A stretch of DNA of 44,024 nucleotides, taken from NCBI GenBank assembly GCA_900547755.1, contig URIC01000010.1, forward strand, positions 1-44,024, given 5' to 3'. Source of the stretch: an uncultured Bacteroidales bacterium. GTDB lineage: Bacteria; Bacteroidota; Bacteroidia; Bacteroidales; Muribaculaceae. Position 1 is the stretch's first letter; each line of letters begins with the position of its first letter. Shown in pieces: positions 1 through 7,623 of this stretch. Under the pieces are notes generated by a model. The model was not told the origin of the DNA and did not search any database. It saw nothing but the letters and a program-made list of their open reading frames with translations. The position numbers and the translations under genes were made by a program.

Positions 1-359
1 CGTCCGTCTCCTATACGCTGAACAATTTGTACTGCAGCGCGAGATATATGTACAGGACAAAGGACGTAAACGGTTATGGATATAGAGAATCGCCACAGTA
101 TTATTCATTTAGTGCCGGTTGGAGCAACGGCAATCTGAATGTGAGCGCGCACGCCCTGAATCCCTTTACATCTTCCTGGCGTGCCGGCAGTTCATTGTCG
201 GCGACGCATAATTACATGCAGTCGGTCGAAATGTACGGCGGTTCATACCACAGGTCTTTCCAAATCTCAGTGGTATATTCCTTCTCATACGGCAAAAAAG
301 TGGGTCAGCAAGACGAACCCGGTCAGCAGAACGGTGTGGAATCCGCAATTATTCAGTAA
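1..359 (+). CDS. Outer-membrane beta-barrel protein, C-terminal end only
   Basis: The reading frame is already open at base 3 and ends at a TAA at 357-359, so only about the last 119 residues of a longer gene are present. They show alternating aromatic and polar strands typical of a large outer-membrane barrel. The end reads ISVVYSFSYGKKV, which resembles the closing strand of the TonB-receptor-like outer membrane beta-barrel family (PF14905 type), followed by a short polar tail. The next gene, an ABC exporter with a leader peptidase, starts only 6 bases after the stop, so the two are probably co-transcribed, and the barrel may serve as outer-membrane partner of that exporter or as receptor for its product. 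The family call rests on the C-terminal pattern alone; a SusC-like receptor cannot be ruled out. Confidence 0.7.
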   Translation, partial: SVSYTLNNLYCSARYMYRTKDVNGYGYRESPQYYSFSAGWSNGNLNVSAHALNPFTSSWRAGSSLSATHNYMQSVEMYGGSYHRSFQISVVYSFSYGKKVGQQDEPGQQNGVESAIIQ

Positions 360-365
360 TAATTT

Positions 366-2552
366 ATGCGGATAGTTCTTCAAAATGATGTGATGCAATG
401 CGGGGCGGCATCGTTATGTATGATTTGCAGACATTTCGGCTCTAAAGTATCCTTGGATTTTGTGGATAACTTATGCAAAGCGACAAAGGAGGGCGTTTCA
501 ATGCTCGCTATTTCAGAAGCAGCAGAAGAACTGAAATTTGAAACTGCGACAGTTCGGTTGACTATAGAAGAGCTTTGTCAAGCGCCGTTACCGGCTATCT
601 TACATTGGGGGCAAAATCATTTTGTAGTTATTGAGAAGATTAATAAAAATGGTAATAAGTTCTATATTCTTGACCCTGCAAAAGGGAAACGTGTATGTAA
701 TAAAGAAGAACTAAAACAATATTGGACTATAGGAGCGCCTTTTGGAGAGGATAAAGGAATTGCAATGTTGTTTGAACCAACTAAAGAGTTTAAAGAATCT
801 ATAATATATAAACAAGAAAACAAAGTTTCATATAATATTCTATTCAAATACTTTTTTAAATATAGAAAGTATTTTCTACATATTTTAGGGGGACTATTAA
901 TAGCTGGTATACTCCAGTTGATTATGCCATTTTTAACTCAATCAATAGTTGATGTTGGTATAAAACATCAAAATATTGATTTTATTTGGCTTGTTTTACT
1001 GGGTGAGTTCATGATTGTATTAGGAAGAACAGCTACGGATTTTGTTCGCAGGAGGATAGTGCTACATATTTCAATGCGGATTAATGTATCTTTAGTGAGT
1101 GATTTTTTTATTAAGCTATTGAGACTGCCTATGTCCTTCTTTGATACAAAATTACTCGGAGACTTGCTGCAAAGAATGAGCGATTATTCTCGAATACAAG
1201 ATTTTTTAACAACTCAAGTGCTTGGTATCATGTTTACTGTTTTTAGTTTTAGTGTCCTTGCGTTTGTTTTACTTATATATAATTCTTTGTTGTTTGTCGT
1301 TTTTGTCGGTTTTAGTTTATTCTACGGGCTTTGGATACTTGTGTTTTTAAAAAAAAGAAAAATATTGGATTATTGCTTGTTTGAACAACAAGCAATTAAT
1401 CAGAACAAGACATATCAGTTTCTGAAAAATATTCAAGAAATTAAATTACAAAATTGCGAGGTTAGGAGACGCTATGAGTGGGAAGACTGTCAAGCAGATT
1501 TATTTAACATTCGGATGCGGACCTTAAAACTTCAGCAAACACAGGAAGCCGGTAGTATATTTATAAATGAGCTGAAAAATATTATAATAACAGTAATTGC
1601 TGCCGGGGCAGTGGTTCGTGGTCAAATGACACTTGGCGAAATGCTTGCTGTTCAATATATTATTGGCGAATTGAATTCGCCTGTTGAACAAATTATGAAT
1701 TTCATATATGCGCTTCAGGACATTCGAATATCATTAGAAAGAATTAATAGTATTTATAATCGAAAAAACGAAGACAACGAAGATGATAAACAAATAGAAC
1801 AGACGTTAACTCCAAATGATTTATGTTTCTCTAATGTAAAATTTAAGTATGATAAGCATGCGAATAACTTTACAATTGATGGCGTATCTGTATTAATACC
1901 CGAAGGTAAAGTCACTGCAATAATTGGAGCTTCCGGCAGCGGGAAAACTACATTGATAAAACTATTACTTGGTTATTATTCTGTTAATTCCGGCTCTCTA
2001 ACAATTTCAAATAGAGACATTAATTCGATTAATAAGAAATCTTGGAGAAATAAATGTGGAGTCGTCATGCAAGATGGTGTGATATTTTCCGATTCCATAG
2101 CTAGAAATATTGCAATATCTGATGTTGAAATAGATAATGAACGGTTAATACAGGCTGCAAAAGTAGCTAATATTCATGATTTCATAATGAGCTTGCCCTT
2201 AAAATATGATACATTAATAGGCATGGATGGTAATGGTCTGAGTCAAGGACAAAAACAACGTATATTAATAGCTCGTGCAGTATATAAAGATCCTGAATAT
2301 ATATTCCTTGATGAGGCAACAAACTCTTTGGATGCTGCTAATGAACGAGAAATTGTAGATAATCTATCATCATTCTATAGAGGTAAAACAGTGGTTATTG
2401 TGGCTCATAGACTGTCAACTGTAAAAAATGCTGATCAAATAGTAGTGATGCAATCTGGAAAAATAGTAGAAACCGGTACTCATTCAGAATTAATTAAATT
2501 GAATGGTGTGTACTTTAATTTAATTAAAAACCAACTTGAACTAGGCGTATGA
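366..2552 (+). CDS. Peptidase C39-domain ABC transporter (peptide exporter/processor)
   Basis: A 728-residue inner-membrane exporter that should cut a leader peptide from a small secreted peptide while exporting it. An N-terminal C39 cysteine peptidase domain (about residues 1-135) has Cys12 in QNDVMQCGAAS, His85 in GQNHFVVI and Asp103 in YILDP, so the catalytic triad looks intact. Six-helix ABC membrane domain follows at about 160-460, then the ATPase with Walker A GASGSGKTT (near 521), signature LSQGQ (near 625) and Walker B IFLDEA (near 645). The length fits bacteriocin-type exporters. It is preceded by an outer-membrane barrel gene and overlaps the next ORF by ATGA, indicating translational coupling. 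The DNA is clearly AT-richer than the genes after 2.9 kb, suggesting transfer. No precursor peptide with a double-glycine leader was recognised in the window; it may lie upstream. Confidence 0.93.
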   Translation: MRIVLQNDVMQCGAASLCMICRHFGSKVSLDFVDNLCKATKEGVSMLAISEAAEELKFETATVRLTIEELCQAPLPAILHWGQNHFVVIEKINKNGNKFYILDPAKGKRVCNKEELKQYWTIGAPFGEDKGIAMLFEPTKEFKESIIYKQENKVSYNILFKYFFKYRKYFLHILGGLLIAGILQLIMPFLTQSIVDVGIKHQNIDFIWLVLLGEFMIVLGRTATDFVRRRIVLHISMRINVSLVSDFFIKLLRLPMSFFDTKLLGDLLQRMSDYSRIQDFLTTQVLGIMFTVFSFSVLAFVLLIYNSLLFVVFVGFSLFYGLWILVFLKKRKILDYCLFEQQAINQNKTYQFLKNIQEIKLQNCEVRRRYEWEDCQADLFNIRMRTLKLQQTQEAGSIFINELKNIIITVIAAGAVVRGQMTLGEMLAVQYIIGELNSPVEQIMNFIYALQDIRISLERINSIYNRKNEDNEDDKQIEQTLTPNDLCFSNVKFKYDKHANNFTIDGVSVLIPEGKVTAIIGASGSGKTTLIKLLLGYYSVNSGSLTISNRDINSINKKSWRNKCGVVMQDGVIFSDSIARNIAISDVEIDNERLIQAAKVANIHDFIMSLPLKYDTLIGMDGNGLSQGQKQRILIARAVYKDPEYIFLDEATNSLDAANEREIVDNLSSFYRGKTVVIVAHRLSTVKNADQIVVMQSGKIVETGTHSELIKLNGVYFNLIKNQLELGV

Positions 2553-2749
2553 AATCTTATAAGAAAGACAACGATGAATTACGATCATCAAAGGTTAAAA
2601 GAGTTATGGGGAAACTTCCCACATCATTAATAAGAATTAATTATTTTGTGATGATAATGTGTATAGTAGTAATTATAATAATATTATTATCATTTGATGA
2701 ATTGAATATTTTGGGTAAAATACTGAACCATTTCAATCTAAGAAAGTAA
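2549..2749 (+). CDS. Small single-span membrane protein resembling the N-terminus of a HlyD-family adaptor
   Basis: A 66-residue protein whose ATG overlaps the exporter stop codon (ATGA). It has a charged N-terminus containing NDELRSSKVKRVMGKLP, one hydrophobic helix at about residues 33-49, then a short basic tail ending in FNLRK. Membrane-fusion (HlyD) proteins beside C39 exporters in Bacteroidota commonly begin with a similar ELRS...V..ilG..P...R stretch before their single membrane helix, from memory. Here the periplasmic coiled-coil and beta domains are absent: the frame stops at 2747-2749. It is either a HlyD gene truncated by rearrangement or a dedicated small partner protein. The coupling and membrane segment are visible; the HlyD relation is inference. 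Confidence 0.6.
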   Translation: MKSYKKDNDELRSSKVKRVMGKLPTSLIRINYFVMIMCIVVIIIILLSFDELNILGKILNHFNLRK

Positions 2750-2860
2750 TTACCGTAATTTGCATATTTTATAAGGAGGAATGGAACGGACTATTGTTTA
2801 AAATCTCAGCAATCTGTTTGACCATTATATATGCATTGGTGCGAATTTACTAATATAAAC

Positions 2861-2892
2861 TTGTGAAATTAATTGTTTTTTGACTAACTTTG
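2861..2892 (+). promoter_or_regulatory. Bacteroidota-type promoter for the S24 repressor
   Basis: The -7 element TAACTTTG at 2885-2892 matches TAnnTTTG, and a TTG lies 21 bases upstream at 2861-2863. The start codon of the S24 gene follows about 24 bases later, giving a short leader. Confidence 0.65.
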
Positions 2893-2915
2893 CGGAAAAT
2901 ACTTTGAAATGACTT

Positions 2916-3578
2916 ATGATACTTGATACAGACAAAATCATTGCGCTTCATTCGTATTCGGGAATGAGCCTGAAAAGACTTGCCGAGGAGTGTGGCCTCG
3001 GCACCCCCCAGACACTGTATGACATCAAGAACGGCAAACATGGCATTTCCCGTGATGTGGCAAACAAGATACGGGCCAGATTTCCGGCTATCAGCCTCAG
3101 CTGGCTGCTTGCAGGGGAAGGGGATATGCTCAGCGACGGCTCGGAAAGTCTGCCTGCCGTAGCGGTTACTGATTCCAACCGCGTTCCTTTGGTGCCTATA
3201 TCCGCTTTTGCCGGACCTATTTCGGCCTTCAGCGCAGGGGGTGTGGTCAACCGTGACTGCGAGACGGTGTTCTGTCCCAGTCCCGGTGCGGAACTTGCCC
3301 TCACTGTCTCCGGCGACAGCATGGAGCCCAAACTCCACGACGGCACAATTATTTTCATTAAGAAAATCAACGACGAGGCTTTCATACCGTGGGGACACAC
3401 AATGGTCATAGATACGGAAAACGGGGCCTTTATCAAGGATATATATCCGGGCAATAGTCCTGAAGAGGTCGTGGCCCGCAGTCTCAATGAGCGTTACCCG
3501 GACATTATTATTCCGCGCAAAAGCATCTTCGGTATATATAGGGTGCTGAATGCGGTCAGGTCCTTCGGACTGGTTTAA
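2916..3578 (+). CDS. S24-family (LexA/CI-like) repressor with N-terminal HTH
   Basis: A 220-residue transcription regulator. The N-terminal third (residues 8-50) looks like a helix-turn-helix: MSLKRLAEECGLGTPQTLYD is the likely helix-turn-helix core. The C-terminal half is an S24 peptidase fold with nucleophile Ser135 in VSGDSMEP and the general base Lys174 in AFIKDI. Ala99-Gly100 in ISAFAGP is a plausible self-cleavage site. Such proteins repress genes until RecA-stimulated autocleavage, but no prophage or SOS gene follows it here; tRNA genes do. It sits alone with its own promoter between the AT-rich exporter locus and the tRNA cluster. The upstream ATG at 2909 runs directly into a stop, so 2916 is the start. 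Its targets are unknown. Confidence 0.88.
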   Translation: MILDTDKIIALHSYSGMSLKRLAEECGLGTPQTLYDIKNGKHGISRDVANKIRARFPAISLSWLLAGEGDMLSDGSESLPAVAVTDSNRVPLVPISAFAGPISAFSAGGVVNRDCETVFCPSPGAELALTVSGDSMEPKLHDGTIIFIKKINDEAFIPWGHTMVIDTENGAFIKDIYPGNSPEEVVARSLNERYPDIIIPRKSIFGIYRVLNAVRSFGLV

Positions 3579-3721
3579 GGTCCGAAAGGCTTCGTGAAAC
3601 AGTGAAATCCGGCTGAATAATATATGCTTGAGCATTATATGTTCCATAGATATAAGATGCTGACATACAGAATGGTTGAGTAGGTGTGCGAGAAATAGTT
3701 GAAAAAATTATGCTGAAAAAT

Positions 3722-3752
3722 TTGGTGGGGTCGTAAAAAGTGTCTAACTTTG
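3722..3752 (+). promoter_or_regulatory. Promoter for the tRNA-Gly/tRNA-Leu cluster
   Basis: TAACTTTG at 3745-3752 with TTG at 3722-3724, a 20-base spacing. The first tRNA starts 31 bases after the -7 element, which suits a stable-RNA operon promoter. Confidence 0.7.
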
Positions 3753-3783
3753 CATCGCATTTGAGAGATGCACCGACAGAAAT

Positions 3784-3859
<76 letters not shown>

Positions 3860-3924
3860 AGAACATTGAAATAGCGTACACGAAGCGAGTGTCCGAAGCT
3901 GTTGCCTCAGCAGCAATGCAATAT

Positions 3925-4000
<76 letters not shown>

Positions 4001-4024
4001 CGAGGATTGCTTAATCGTGTACGG

Positions 4025-4108
4025 GTCCAGGTGGCGGAATTGGTAGACGCGCTACTTTGAGGGGGTAGTGCCCGTTGGGGCGTGTGAGTTCGAGTCTCAT
4101 CTTGGACA
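4025..4108 (+). tRNA. tRNA-Leu(GAG)
   Basis: An 84-base tRNA with a long variable arm. The acceptor GTCCAGG pairs with CTTGGAC (one G-U), the D arm contains AATTGGTAGACGC, the anticodon loop TTGAGGG gives GAG, and the T loop is TTCGAGT. No CCA is encoded after the discriminator A at 4108. It lies 24 bases after the second tRNA-Gly and before a strong terminator. Confidence 0.95.
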
Positions 4109-4113
4109 CTGAA

Positions 4114-4154
4114 GTTGGTTTCAGGCTTTTGCCTGGAGCCAACTTTATTTTTTT
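4114..4154 (+). terminator. Terminator of the tRNA cluster
   Basis: Stem GTTGG plus TTCAGGC pairs with GCCTGGA plus CCAAC around a TTTT loop (4114-4143), followed by a T-rich tract at 4144-4154. It begins six bases after tRNA-Leu. Confidence 0.85.
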
Positions 4155-4341
4155 ACCTGACAGCCTTATAGCCCCCGATAAAAAAGTAAGCGAATTAAAA
4201 ACTAATGGGACATATCAGCGTTATATTAATATACGACTTATGAGTCCGGACATGAAGCTGTGCTTGGACTGCGCCGGAATTGTTTTCGGAGTCGGTATTG
4301 TCATTAACTCAAATTATTTAACACATAAAATTTATTTAATT

Positions 4342-4545
4342 ATGAAACCCATTCATGTTATTTCCGCTGTGATAGGCGGCGCTATTGCCGGTGCTGCGAT
4401 CGGTCTGCTTTTTGCCCCTGAAAAGGGCTCTGATACTCGCGACGCCATTGCCAAAGTTCTTCGTAAGAAGGGTATCTGCCTGAAGAAGAATAAGATGGAA
4501 GAGCTGGTTGACGAAATAGAAGAGCATCTCGAAAACGAAGATTGA
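4342..4545 (+). CDS. YtxH-domain small membrane protein (first of two)
   Basis: A 67-residue protein that starts at MKPIHVISAV. A glycine/alanine-rich hydrophobic helix (about residues 6-24) ends in LLFAPEKGSDTR, the YtxH hallmark, and a charged amphipathic C-terminus rich in Lys and Glu follows. The frame is open much further upstream through tRNA-Leu, but that part is not coding: ATG 4342 follows an A/T-rich leader and matches family length. YtxH proteins are envelope-associated and poorly characterised. It is followed 58 bases later by a paralog with the same LFAP-KGS pattern. Function is unknown; the family call is good. Confidence 0.85.
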   Translation: MKPIHVISAVIGGAIAGAAIGLLFAPEKGSDTRDAIAKVLRKKGICLKKNKMEELVDEIEEHLENED

Positions 4546-4603
4546 CGGCTTGACATTTTTGCCTGTAATCCCATTAAGTATAACGCTAAAAGAAATATAG
4601 AAT

Positions 4604-4801
4604 ATGAAAAATCTTGGCTTACTCTATGCCTTCCTGGGCGGTGCTATCGTAGGTGCCGGCGCGGCTATCCTTTTCGCTCCCGCCAAGGGTTCGGAATTGC
4701 GCGGTAAGATTGCTGCCACTCTTCGCCGCAAAGGAATTAAAATCAGCGACTCCGAGGTAGACCAGCTCGTGGCTGAACTCTCAGGCGCTATTGAAAAGTA
4801 A
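4604..4801 (+). CDS. YtxH-domain small membrane protein (second of two)
   Basis: A 65-residue paralog of the preceding gene. It has an N-terminal glycine-rich helix (residues 5-24), the ILFAPAKGSELRGKI motif right after it, and a basic then acidic C-terminal helix. The pair probably arose by duplication; they diverge mainly after the shared motif. It starts an apparent block of small envelope proteins that continues with a holin-like protein. A hairpin with a short T run follows at 4875-4923, so some transcripts may end there. No enzymatic function is expected. Confidence 0.85.
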   Translation: MKNLGLLYAFLGGAIVGAGAAILFAPAKGSELRGKIAATLRRKGIKISDSEVDQLVAELSGAIEK

Positions 4802-4874
4802 TCAGACTCTCAAAAGGACTGTTGACTTGGCGTTTTACTCCGGTCGACGGGCCTTTGTCGGTTCTGAAAAGCAT

Positions 4875-4923
4875 ATCTCCGGATAGCTGCGAGGATTTCA
4901 GCTTCGGGCTTTCCGGAGATTTT
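4875..4923 (+). terminator. Possible weak terminator after the YtxH pair
   Basis: ATCTCCGGA (4875-4883) pairs with TCCGGAGAT (4912-4920) across a 28-base loop that itself contains AGCT-type pairing, followed by TTT. The large loop and short T run make it uncertain. Confidence 0.4.
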
Positions 4924-4978
4924 GCATTATTCGCTTGCCGGGCATTTAGGCCGGGAGGCGGTTAAACGTCAAGAGATT

Positions 4979-5356
4979 ATGAAACAATCATTTACAGACC
5001 AGATAAAAGAGCTTTTCAAGCTGGGCAAGCGATATGTGCGTTTGCAGGTGAATTGTGTGCGGCTCAATGCGGCGGAGAAGATGACAGTGCTTTTCTCTTC
5101 CCTTACTTTGGGCCTGATTTGTGTCCTGTTGGGTGCGCTGGCCGTGGTGCTTCTGGCCATGTCTGCGGTGTGTGCCTTCGGGACCGTGATGGCTCCCTGG
5201 CTGGCTTATCTGTGTGTGGCCGGGGTGATAATCCTGCTGGGGCTACTCCTTTATCTGCTGCGTAAACCTTTGATAATTAATCCTATATCAAGGCTTATCT
5301 CCAAGCTGATTTATCCGAAAACAGAACTGGAAAATAATGTGGACAGCCATGAGTGA
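4979..5356 (+). CDS. Holin-like membrane protein (phage holin family/DUF1469 type)
   Basis: A 125-residue protein starting at MKQSFTDQIKELFKLGKRYV. It has an amphipathic basic N-terminal helix, two closely spaced hydrophobic helices at about residues 38-60 and 66-90, and a charged C-terminal tail. This matches the small holin-like family often annotated phage holin family protein, which is usually chromosomal and next to YtxH-type genes rather than in phage. A longer frame from 4922 exists, but its first 19 residues are not like the family. Its 3' end overlaps the next gene (ATGAGTGA), so the two are coupled. Lytic activity is not implied. Confidence 0.75.
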   Translation: MKQSFTDQIKELFKLGKRYVRLQVNCVRLNAAEKMTVLFSSLTLGLICVLLGALAVVLLAMSAVCAFGTVMAPWLAYLCVAGVIILLGLLLYLLRKPLIINPISRLISKLIYPKTELENNVDSHE

Positions 5357-5672
5357 AACTTCAAAATATACAGCCTTGAGGGCGCTTGCCGGCAGCATGG
5401 CGAAGAAAAAAGGATATGATATCGATGAATTGCGCTATCAGATAGCTATAAAGGAGCTGCAGAAAGAGCTGTGCAAGGAGAAATTACTGCACCAATGCGG
5501 TACGGCCATGAACGAGGCTCCCTGGAGCCGGAAAGGAGAGGGCGGCGCTTTGCGCACCGGCATCCTGGGTACGGTGATGAAAGGTCTCAGCTATTCCGAT
5601 TATATCTTGCTTGGCATTTCTGCGTTCAAGACTACCAAAAACATATTCTCATTCTTCAAACGTAAAAAATAA
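5349..5672 (+). CDS. Hypothetical protein coupled to the holin-like gene
   Basis: A 107-residue protein starting MSETSKYTALRALAG; a second possible ATG lies 12 bases upstream at 5337. It is basic with two parts: a helical charged first half with heptad-like Lys/Glu (residues 15-45) and a C-terminal half ending in a basic IFSFFKRKK. There is one weak hydrophobic stretch (DYILLGISAF). It overlaps the preceding membrane gene by 8 bases and prmA starts 7 bases after its stop, so it belongs to that transcript. I do not recognise the family; by neighbourhood it is probably a peripheral membrane partner of the YtxH/holin-like group. Confidence 0.65.
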   Translation: MSETSKYTALRALAGSMAKKKGYDIDELRYQIAIKELQKELCKEKLLHQCGTAMNEAPWSRKGEGGALRTGILGTVMKGLSYSDYILLGISAFKTTKNIFSFFKRKK

Positions 5673-5679
5673 GAATACA

Positions 5680-6549
5680 ATGACAGACTACCGGGAGCTT
5701 AGAATAGACATCGCTCCTTGCTGCGAGGCTGCTACCGACCTTATGGCGGCCTATCTGGCCGATTGCGGCTACGAGTCTTTTGTGCCGGATGCGGAGGGCC
5801 TTACCGCTTATATTGTGGCCGACGAGTATAACCCCGAAGCGGTGGAAGAGGTGATAGCCGGTTTTCCTATGGAGGTGGAATGTACTTTTTCGGACACTCT
5901 TGTGGAGGGCGAGGACTGGAACTCCGAGTGGGAGAAAAACTATTTCAAGCCTATAGTGGTGGGCGGCAAGTGCGTGGTACATTCGTCTTTCCACAGGGAT
6001 GTGCCACAGGCCGAATATGACATCGTCATAGACCCGAAGATGGCTTTCGGCACCGGACATCATGCCACGACTTCACTGATTATAGAATATCTGCTTGGCG
6101 AACCCCTTGAGGGCAAGAGCGTCATCGATATGGGTACCGGTACCGGTATCCTTGCCATTCTGGCGTATAAGCGGGGCGCAAGCCCTGTCTGCGGTATAGA
6201 AATAGACGAAGGCGCCTGGCAGAATGCGGTGGAGAACGTACAGATGAATGGCGCCTCCGGGATTCACCTTATTCACGGGGATGCGCGCGCCCTGACGCAG
6301 TTCGCCATGCTTGACGGGGACACCGACCGTCATGCCGACTTGCTGATAGCGAACATAAACCGCAATATAATCCTTGCCGACATGGGTGAATATGCCGCAG
6401 CGCTGAAGAGTGGCGGGGTAATGATACTCAGCGGCTTCTACGAGGAAGACTCGCATCTGCTGTCAGAGGCCGGCGCCATACATGGCCTGCGCGTGACGGA
6501 CCGCAAGGTCCACGACAGATGGTGCGCTATGCGCCTGTGCAAGGATTGA
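5680..6549 (+). CDS. prmA: Ribosomal protein L11 methyltransferase
   Basis: A 289-residue SAM-dependent enzyme that methylates ribosomal protein L11 in the cytoplasm. The N-terminal substrate-recognition domain (1-110) includes EDWNSEWEKNYF, a PrmA landmark. It is followed by DPKMAFGTGHHATT and the SAM-binding motif DMGTGTGILAI near residue 150, and the catalytic-region motif LLIANINRNI near 226. Start ATG 5680 (MTDYRELRID) is preferred over longer frames because those run back through the preceding gene. The length matches the family. It is the last gene of the small-envelope-protein block, separated by 7 bases from the gene before it; that linkage may be incidental. Confidence 0.95.
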   Translation: MTDYRELRIDIAPCCEAATDLMAAYLADCGYESFVPDAEGLTAYIVADEYNPEAVEEVIAGFPMEVECTFSDTLVEGEDWNSEWEKNYFKPIVVGGKCVVHSSFHRDVPQAEYDIVIDPKMAFGTGHHATTSLIIEYLLGEPLEGKSVIDMGTGTGILAILAYKRGASPVCGIEIDEGAWQNAVENVQMNGASGIHLIHGDARALTQFAMLDGDTDRHADLLIANINRNIILADMGEYAAALKSGGVMILSGFYEEDSHLLSEAGAIHGLRVTDRKVHDRWCAMRLCKD

Positions 6550-6576
6550 CGCTTTCCTTTTTCCCGGAAAATAGAT

Positions 6577-6607
6577 TTGCGGGTGTTGAGTTTTTTTCGT
6601 AACTTCG
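6577..6607 (+). promoter_or_regulatory. Promoter for the DUF3127 gene (variant -7)
   Basis: TAACTTCG at 6600-6607 with TTG at 6577-6579, a 20-base spacing. It is a one-base variant of the usual TAACTTTG; the same variant precedes the rel gene near 41.78 kb. Confidence 0.55.
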
Positions 6608-6649
6608 CATTTGAAATTTTACAAGATACTCATATTTTAAAGAAATCAA

Positions 6650-7087
6650 ATGGAAATATCCGGAAAAATCATAGCTGTGCTGCCCCTGCAGAGTGGCACA
6701 AGCAAGGCGGGCCGTGCCTGGAAGAAGCAGGAGTATGTACTTGAGACACAGGATACTTATCCGCGCAAAGTGAAGTTCGACTTTTTCGGCGACCGCGTGG
6801 ACCAGTATCCTATGGCCATAGGCGATGAGGTTACCGTCTCTTTCGACATCGAGAGCCGCGAGTTCAATGGCCGCTGGTACACGGACATACATGGCTGGCG
6901 AGCGGAGAAGGGTATTCCCGGTCAGTCCGGGACGGCCCCTGTGGCTCCTGCCCCCGGCTTTGGAGCGGCCCCCGTAGCTCCCGCTCCCGGTTTCGCACCG
7001 GACGCCGCTCCCGCCGCCGACCCGTTTGGCGCTCCGGCCGCCCCGTTTGCTCCTTCCGCAGACACCACGGACGACCTTCCTTTCTGA
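6650..7087 (+). CDS. DUF3127 protein, OB-fold/SSB-like, with SSB-type acidic tip
   Basis: A 145-residue protein. The first 90 residues are the DUF3127 domain, with EISGKIIAVLPLQSG, KKQEYVLET and DEVTVSFDIESREFNGRWY, patterned like a beta-barrel OB fold. Residues 95-135 are a flexible Pro/Ala linker containing two APAPGF repeats. The last residues, DTTDDLPF, resemble the C-terminal protein-docking tip of single-stranded DNA-binding protein (DDIPF in E. coli SSB). The arrangement OB domain, flexible linker and acidic tip is that of SSB, so single-stranded nucleic acid binding and recruitment of repair proteins is a reasonable inference, not shown. It has its own promoter; rsfS follows 94 bases later. 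Confidence 0.88.
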   Translation: MEISGKIIAVLPLQSGTSKAGRAWKKQEYVLETQDTYPRKVKFDFFGDRVDQYPMAIGDEVTVSFDIESREFNGRWYTDIHGWRAEKGIPGQSGTAPVAPAPGFGAAPVAPAPGFAPDAAPAADPFGAPAAPFAPSADTTDDLPF

Positions 7088-7181
7088 TGAACCGGTCTCC
7101 GAGACGGACTCCATAGACTTTATTTTCCCCGGTGCGCCCCGATGCAGTGCGGCGTACCGAGGTTTGTTATATATATAGCCA

Positions 7182-7562
7182 ATGAATAACGAAAACGTAA
7201 AGACAGAACAATCTCCCACGCTTAGCCAAGCGATAGTAGATGCCATACAGGACCGGAAAGGACGCGGCATAACCCTGATAGACCTCTCGGACCTTGAGGT
7301 TTCCGCCGCTCCCGAACTGGTGATTTGCGAGGGCAATACTCCCGTTCAGGTGGCTGCCATAGCCGACAGTGTGCGCGAGCAGGTGCAGGAACGTACGGGC
7401 CAGAAGCCTTACAATTACGACGGGTACCGCAACAGTACCTGGATTGTGATAGACTATGGCTCGGTGATGGTCCACATTTTTGTACCTGAAGCCAGAAATT
7501 TCTATGACATAGAACAATTGTGGTGTGACGGCGTTATAACTAAAGTGGAGGATTTGGACTGA
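7182..7562 (+). CDS. rsfS: Ribosomal silencing factor RsfS (YbeB/Iojap)
   Basis: A 126-residue cytoplasmic factor that binds ribosomal protein uL14 on the large subunit and blocks subunit joining when nutrients are low. Family signatures are ITLIDLSDLEVSAAPELVIC, then NTPVQVAAIADSV, then WIVIDYGSVMVHIF and a C-terminal FYDIEQLW. Length and order match RsfS. It lies just upstream of ftsH (61-base gap), a neighbourhood often seen in Bacteroidota, and is probably co-transcribed with it. Confidence 0.95.
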   Translation: MNNENVKTEQSPTLSQAIVDAIQDRKGRGITLIDLSDLEVSAAPELVICEGNTPVQVAAIADSVREQVQERTGQKPYNYDGYRNSTWIVIDYGSVMVHIFVPEARNFYDIEQLWCDGVITKVEDLD

Positions 7563-7623
7563 TACATATTGGTTTAACACCTTCCTCCGCCCTTTAACAT
7601 AACCATATCATCAAACGGTCTAT

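Noticed and set aside
461..469. A perfect DnaA-box sequence (TGTGGATAA), with another at 7806-7814
   Set aside because: Single copies inside coding genes, far apart and not clustered near dnaA; likely chance.
2850..3647. A 265-codon minus-strand frame opposite the S24 repressor
   Set aside because: Covered by a convincing plus-strand gene with catalytic residues; the antisense translation is featureless.
4075..4341. An N-terminal extension of the first YtxH gene through tRNA-Leu and its terminator
   Set aside because: It overlaps a tRNA and a terminator; the family start is at 4342.
4979..5356. The holin-like gene as evidence of a prophage
   Set aside because: No other phage genes nearby; the neighbours are chromosomal envelope genes and prmA.
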